From: a bacterium
GTDB lineage: Bacteria > Tectomicrobia > Entotheonellia > Entotheonellales > Entotheonellaceae
Direction of reading: 5' to 3'
Assembly (NCBI GenBank): GCA_027294925.1
Contig: JAPULM010000517.1
Span: 1 to 7,505 of the forward strand
DNA length: 7,505 bases
Below the pieces are notes generated by a model that saw nothing but the letters and a program-made list of their open reading frames with translations, was not told the DNA's origin and did no database searches. This document shows positions 5,322 to 7,505 of the stretch, in pieces. A program made the translations under genes and the position numbers. The stretch's first letter is position 1; the number at the start of each line of letters is the position of its first letter.

Positions 5322-6965
5322 ATGAATACGGTGCAAGCTGTTGCACGAATTTTGAAAATGGAAGGCGTTGAGTGGGTGGCCTGCTTTCCATCCAATAATT
5401 TGATTGAAGCGGTGGCCGAAGAAGGTATCCGGCCCATCATGTTTCGCCAGGAGCGCGGGGCGCTGATGGCGGCGGATGGGTATAGCCGGGTGAATGACCG
5501 CAACAAGTTTGGCATCATCATTACCCAAGGCGGGCCTGGCTCTGAAAACTCAATGGGCGGCCTGGCACAGGCTTTTGGCGATAATGTGCCGATTTTGTAT
5601 CTGCCAGGTGGTCCGGCGTTGGCGGAACACTCTGTACGGCCGAGCTTTTCTCCGGTGCGCACCTATCAGTCCGTTGCCAAACATGGTGAGATTATTTGGC
5701 AAGCAGACATGGCGGTCAGCGTCATGCGGCGAGCCTTTCACCACCTACGTAACGGCCGTCCGGGTCCGGTGATTGTCGAAATACCAGCCGATGTCGGCAC
5801 GCAGGAAGTCTCCAATGACGCTTTTAATTACCAGTCTCCGAAGCGTTTTTTACAAGCTCCCTCGGCCGGCGACGTACAGGATGCGGTACGGCTGCTGCTT
5901 AGCGCCACTAAGCCACTGATCTGGTCAGGTATGGGCACCTTGCTGTCTGGCGCAACGTCTGAACTCAAGACGTTGGCTGAGCTGCTGCAGGTTCCCGTGT
6001 ATTGCACCATGCCTGGCAAGTCCGGCTTCGATGAGCGTCATCCCCTGGCACTCGGCGCCGGCAGCGGGGCAACCGGCCTACATGCGCGGCGCTGGATTCA
6101 AGAATCTGACGTCTTGCTGGCGCTGGGCTCCAGTTTGACGCGAACCGGTTACGGTCAGCCAATACCAGATGGCAAACGCATCATTCATAATACGGAAAGC
6201 ATTGAAGATGTGAACAAAGACTACAACGTCGAGGTCGGATTACCGGGTGACACCAAGCTGACCGTGCAAATGCTGATTGATGAGGTCAAAGCGCAAATCG
6301 GTGAGAACGGGCGACAGGGACAGCGTCGTGACGTGGCGGCTGAAATTGCTGAGATTAAACAGCAGTGGCTGTCTGAGTGGACCGACCTGTTGAACTCGAA
6401 TGAGACGCCGATTAACACCTACCGGGTCATCGGTGAGCTGGAACGGACACTCGATAAAGAAAACAGTGTGGTGACGCATGACGCGGGCGCGCCGCGTGAT
6501 GCCATTATGCCGTTTTACACCGCGACCGTGCCGCATAGCTATATCGGCTGGGGTAAGACCACCCATCTCGGCTATGGTATTCCGCTGATGATTGGCACCA
6601 AGCTGGCCAAGCCCGATAAGTTTTGCCTCAACTTCATGGGCGATGGCGCCTTCGGCATGTCCGGTTTAGACATCGAAACCTCAGTGCGGGCAGGGGCGCC
6701 GATTACCACCATCGTATTGAATAACGGCGATATGGCGACCTATCCCGGCGGTTATCCAACCGCCCGCAAGGTGTTTGGGATGACCGGAATGACGGGTGAT
6801 TATGCCAAAATCGCTGAAGGCCTGGGAGCCGTCGGCATCACCGTCACCGATCCGGGTGAGGTGGCTGCAGCGCTGAAGCAGGCGCAGCGATTAAATGCCG
6901 AGGGTAGAACGGTTCTGCTCGACATCCACAGCAATATGGAAGCCCGTCGTTCACGCTTTGATTGA
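5322..6965 (+). CDS. Thiamine-diphosphate-dependent enzyme, acetolactate synthase/oxalyl-CoA decarboxylase superfamily
   Basis: A 547-residue enzyme with all three domains of the superfamily. The N-terminal Pyr domain (about 1-165) carries the ThDP-activating Glu44 in RQERGALMAADGYSR and ITQGGPGSENSMGG (67-80). The central domain (about 183-320) has KPLIWSGMGTLLSG (197-210) and DVLLALGSSL (263-272). The C-terminal PP domain (about 365-540) has the ThDP/Mg motif GDG (440-442) ending in NN (467-468), and HLGYGIPLMIGTKLAKPDK (415-433). ATG follows GAGGAG (5311-5316) by five bases. Family members decarboxylate or ligate 2-oxo acids or cleave 2-hydroxyacyl/oxalyl-CoA. The usual GIPG-type N-terminal motif is replaced by CFPSNN (21-26), so it is probably not a housekeeping acetolactate synthase, and no small subunit follows. 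Beside CoA-transferases, a CoA-linked lyase or decarboxylase is plausible but unproven. It is divergent from the SDR gene. Confidence 0.9.
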   Translation: MNTVQAVARILKMEGVEWVACFPSNNLIEAVAEEGIRPIMFRQERGALMAADGYSRVNDRNKFGIIITQGGPGSENSMGGLAQAFGDNVPILYLPGGPALAEHSVRPSFSPVRTYQSVAKHGEIIWQADMAVSVMRRAFHHLRNGRPGPVIVEIPADVGTQEVSNDAFNYQSPKRFLQAPSAGDVQDAVRLLLSATKPLIWSGMGTLLSGATSELKTLAELLQVPVYCTMPGKSGFDERHPLALGAGSGATGLHARRWIQESDVLLALGSSLTRTGYGQPIPDGKRIIHNTESIEDVNKDYNVEVGLPGDTKLTVQMLIDEVKAQIGENGRQGQRRDVAAEIAEIKQQWLSEWTDLLNSNETPINTYRVIGELERTLDKENSVVTHDAGAPRDAIMPFYTATVPHSYIGWGKTTHLGYGIPLMIGTKLAKPDKFCLNFMGDGAFGMSGLDIETSVRAGAPITTIVLNNGDMATYPGGYPTARKVFGMTGMTGDYAKIAEGLGAVGITVTDPGEVAAALKQAQRLNAEGRTVLLDIHSNMEARRSRFD

Positions 6966-6994
6966 TAGGCGGTTGCGTTGATAACGAAGCGGGT

Positions 6995-7017
6995 GGCCGA
7001 TCGACTGAACGGCCTTT
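6995..7017 (+). terminator. Possible weak terminator of the ThDP-enzyme gene
   Basis: GGCCG (6995-6999) and CGGCC (7010-7014) pair around a 10-base loop and are followed by TTTGTCT, 30 bases after the stop codon. The short stem and imperfect T-run make it a weak candidate, but it is the only one here. Confidence 0.3.
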
Positions 7018-7160
7018 GTCTGTGAAGCCGACGCCAAGGACAATGGGCTACGGAAGTCAGGTTGCGATGCGGGCTATGGCGTGACCAGGGGCAAGGAGGT
7101 GAAATAGGACCGGTAAAAGCCTCGATCTCTGCTCAACAAGCGGTCACACTGTGTTAAGGC

Positions 7161-7268
7161 ATGTCCGCCGTGGCGTCGCTGCCCGAGGGACTGCGCTTTT
7201 TGGCCATTGATGCCAGCAGTATTCAAGCCCCAGGTGCAAAGGGGACCGACTATCGCTTGCACATCTCG
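7161..7268 (+). pseudogene. IS4-type transposase fragment
   Basis: The plus-strand frame from 7161 reads LPEGLRFLAIDASSIQ then APGAKGTDYRLHIS. This matches the region around the first catalytic Asp of IS4-family DDE transposases (pattern: hydrophobic strand, DxT/S-x-V/I, xxPG, G-T/S-x-x-R-L-H). The Asp codon is 7209-7211. The same frame has a stop at 7155-7157, so the N-terminal part is missing or frameshifted. After RLHIS (about 7268) the protein stops looking like a transposase: the frame stays open to the window end but reads through the inverted repeat arm and arginine-rich filler. The remaining DDE residues are not visible. It is a non-functional remnant, apparently broken by the repeat. 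Confidence 0.65.
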
Positions 7269-7340
7269 GAGGATAGGCCAAATAAAAGCCATTTTATCGC
7301 CGGGCCCCTCCGGAGCGCAACCCTGAAAACACCCCTGGGG
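7265..7340 (-). repeat. Diverged inverted repeat, right arm
   Basis: Reverse complement of this stretch aligns with 757-831 (about 48 of 61 core columns identical by hand). It starts almost exactly where transposase homology ends, so it either inserted into the transposase gene or marks a recombination junction. Minus-strand open frames across it are artefacts of its base composition. Confidence 0.6.
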
Positions 7341-7402
7341 CATCCTCGTGCCCCCCGCTGGCGGCCATCTCTTGCAGGCGACAGTGGCGGCTTGCCAAAG
7401 CG

Positions 7403-7423
7403 GCTCGCAGCAAGGCGCAGCGC
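7403..7423 (+). repeat. Short direct repeat of 428-448
   Basis: GCTCGCAGCAAGG is identical at 428-440 and 7403-7415. Extending eight bases further gives 18 or 19 matches of 21. Both copies lie in the gene-poor flanks, on the same strand. It may be another trace of related mobile DNA on the two sides of the cluster. Confidence 0.35.
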
Positions 7424-7505
7424 AGCAATGCGCGGTCTAGACATGCAGGTCAAGATGGGTTATGGTAGCGTTTCAGGGGTTTCCCCTCGCCAGGGCCTCG
7501 GGACG

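Larger units (their letters stand above)
6966..7505. other. Gene-poor region with mobile-element debris
   Basis: No intact gene in 540 bases. The contents are a weak terminator-like hairpin after the ThDP-enzyme gene, an IS4-type transposase fragment, the right arm of the diverged inverted repeat, and a 21-base near-copy (7403-7423) of 428-448. A perfect-looking GGAGGTG (7097-7103) is followed by no usable start codon. A short GGGG-TTT-CCCC hairpin lies near 7478-7488. Confidence 0.6.

Noticed and set aside
4976..5662. 228-residue minus-strand open frame over the spacer and the start of the ThDP gene
   Set aside because: It overlaps the 5' end of a clear gene antisense, has no family features, and reads through the AT-rich palindrome region.
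893..6965. Assignment as an oxalate-degradation locus (frc/oxc)
   Set aside because: Family-level resemblance only: one transferase lacks the catalytic Asp, the other differs clearly from Frc (for example VLDFAWWIAGP), and the ThDP enzyme shows no Oxc-specific feature I can verify.
7074..7453. Minus-strand open frames of 89 and 67 residues
   Set aside because: They cover the repeat arm and the antisense of the transposase fragment, and no coherent protein is visible.
1..7505. CRISPR arrays, tRNA or rRNA genes
   Set aside because: I saw no regularly spaced direct repeats and no cloverleaf or rRNA-like segments on either strand.

Overview
The window (about 55-57% G+C by eye) looks like a bacterial chromosome fragment carrying a small catabolic-type gene cluster between two stretches of mobile-element debris. 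Shine-Dalgarno sites are clear (AAAGGAGGT, AGGAG, GAGGAG) and one protein has a Sec signal peptide. Repeated CaiB/BaiF CoA-transferases, an SDR and a thiamine-diphosphate (ThDP) enzyme suit a metabolically versatile Gram-negative lineage such as a proteobacterium or an uncultured Tectomicrobia-like organism. The sequence alone does not fix the taxon.

Layout. 1-371: 3' part of a PIN-domain protein (putative toxin-type ribonuclease), cut by the left edge. 372-892: no intact gene; it holds a short gene remnant, a strong hairpin and one arm of a diverged repeat. 893-4975, minus strand, read right to left: SDR oxidoreductase, exported SYLF/YSC84-domain protein, and two CaiB/BaiF (class III) CoA-transferases whose stop and start codons overlap as TGATG. 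4976-5321: divergent regulatory spacer. 5322-6965, plus strand: a 547-residue ThDP-dependent enzyme of the acetolactate synthase/oxalyl-CoA decarboxylase superfamily. 6966-7505: no intact gene; it holds an IS4-type transposase fragment whose recognisable homology stops where the second, inverted copy of the diverged repeat begins.

How the genes may work together (inference). The CoA-transferase pair could load CoA onto a carboxylic acid, the ThDP enzyme could cleave or decarboxylate a 2-oxo or 2-hydroxyacyl intermediate, and the SDR could interconvert an alcohol and a carbonyl. The upstream transferase has Pro where the family has its catalytic Asp, while the downstream one keeps the Asp, so the two probably form a heteromer with one catalytic and one non-catalytic subunit. 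The substrate cannot be named from sequence. No known gene set (for example frc/oxc) fits well enough to assign.
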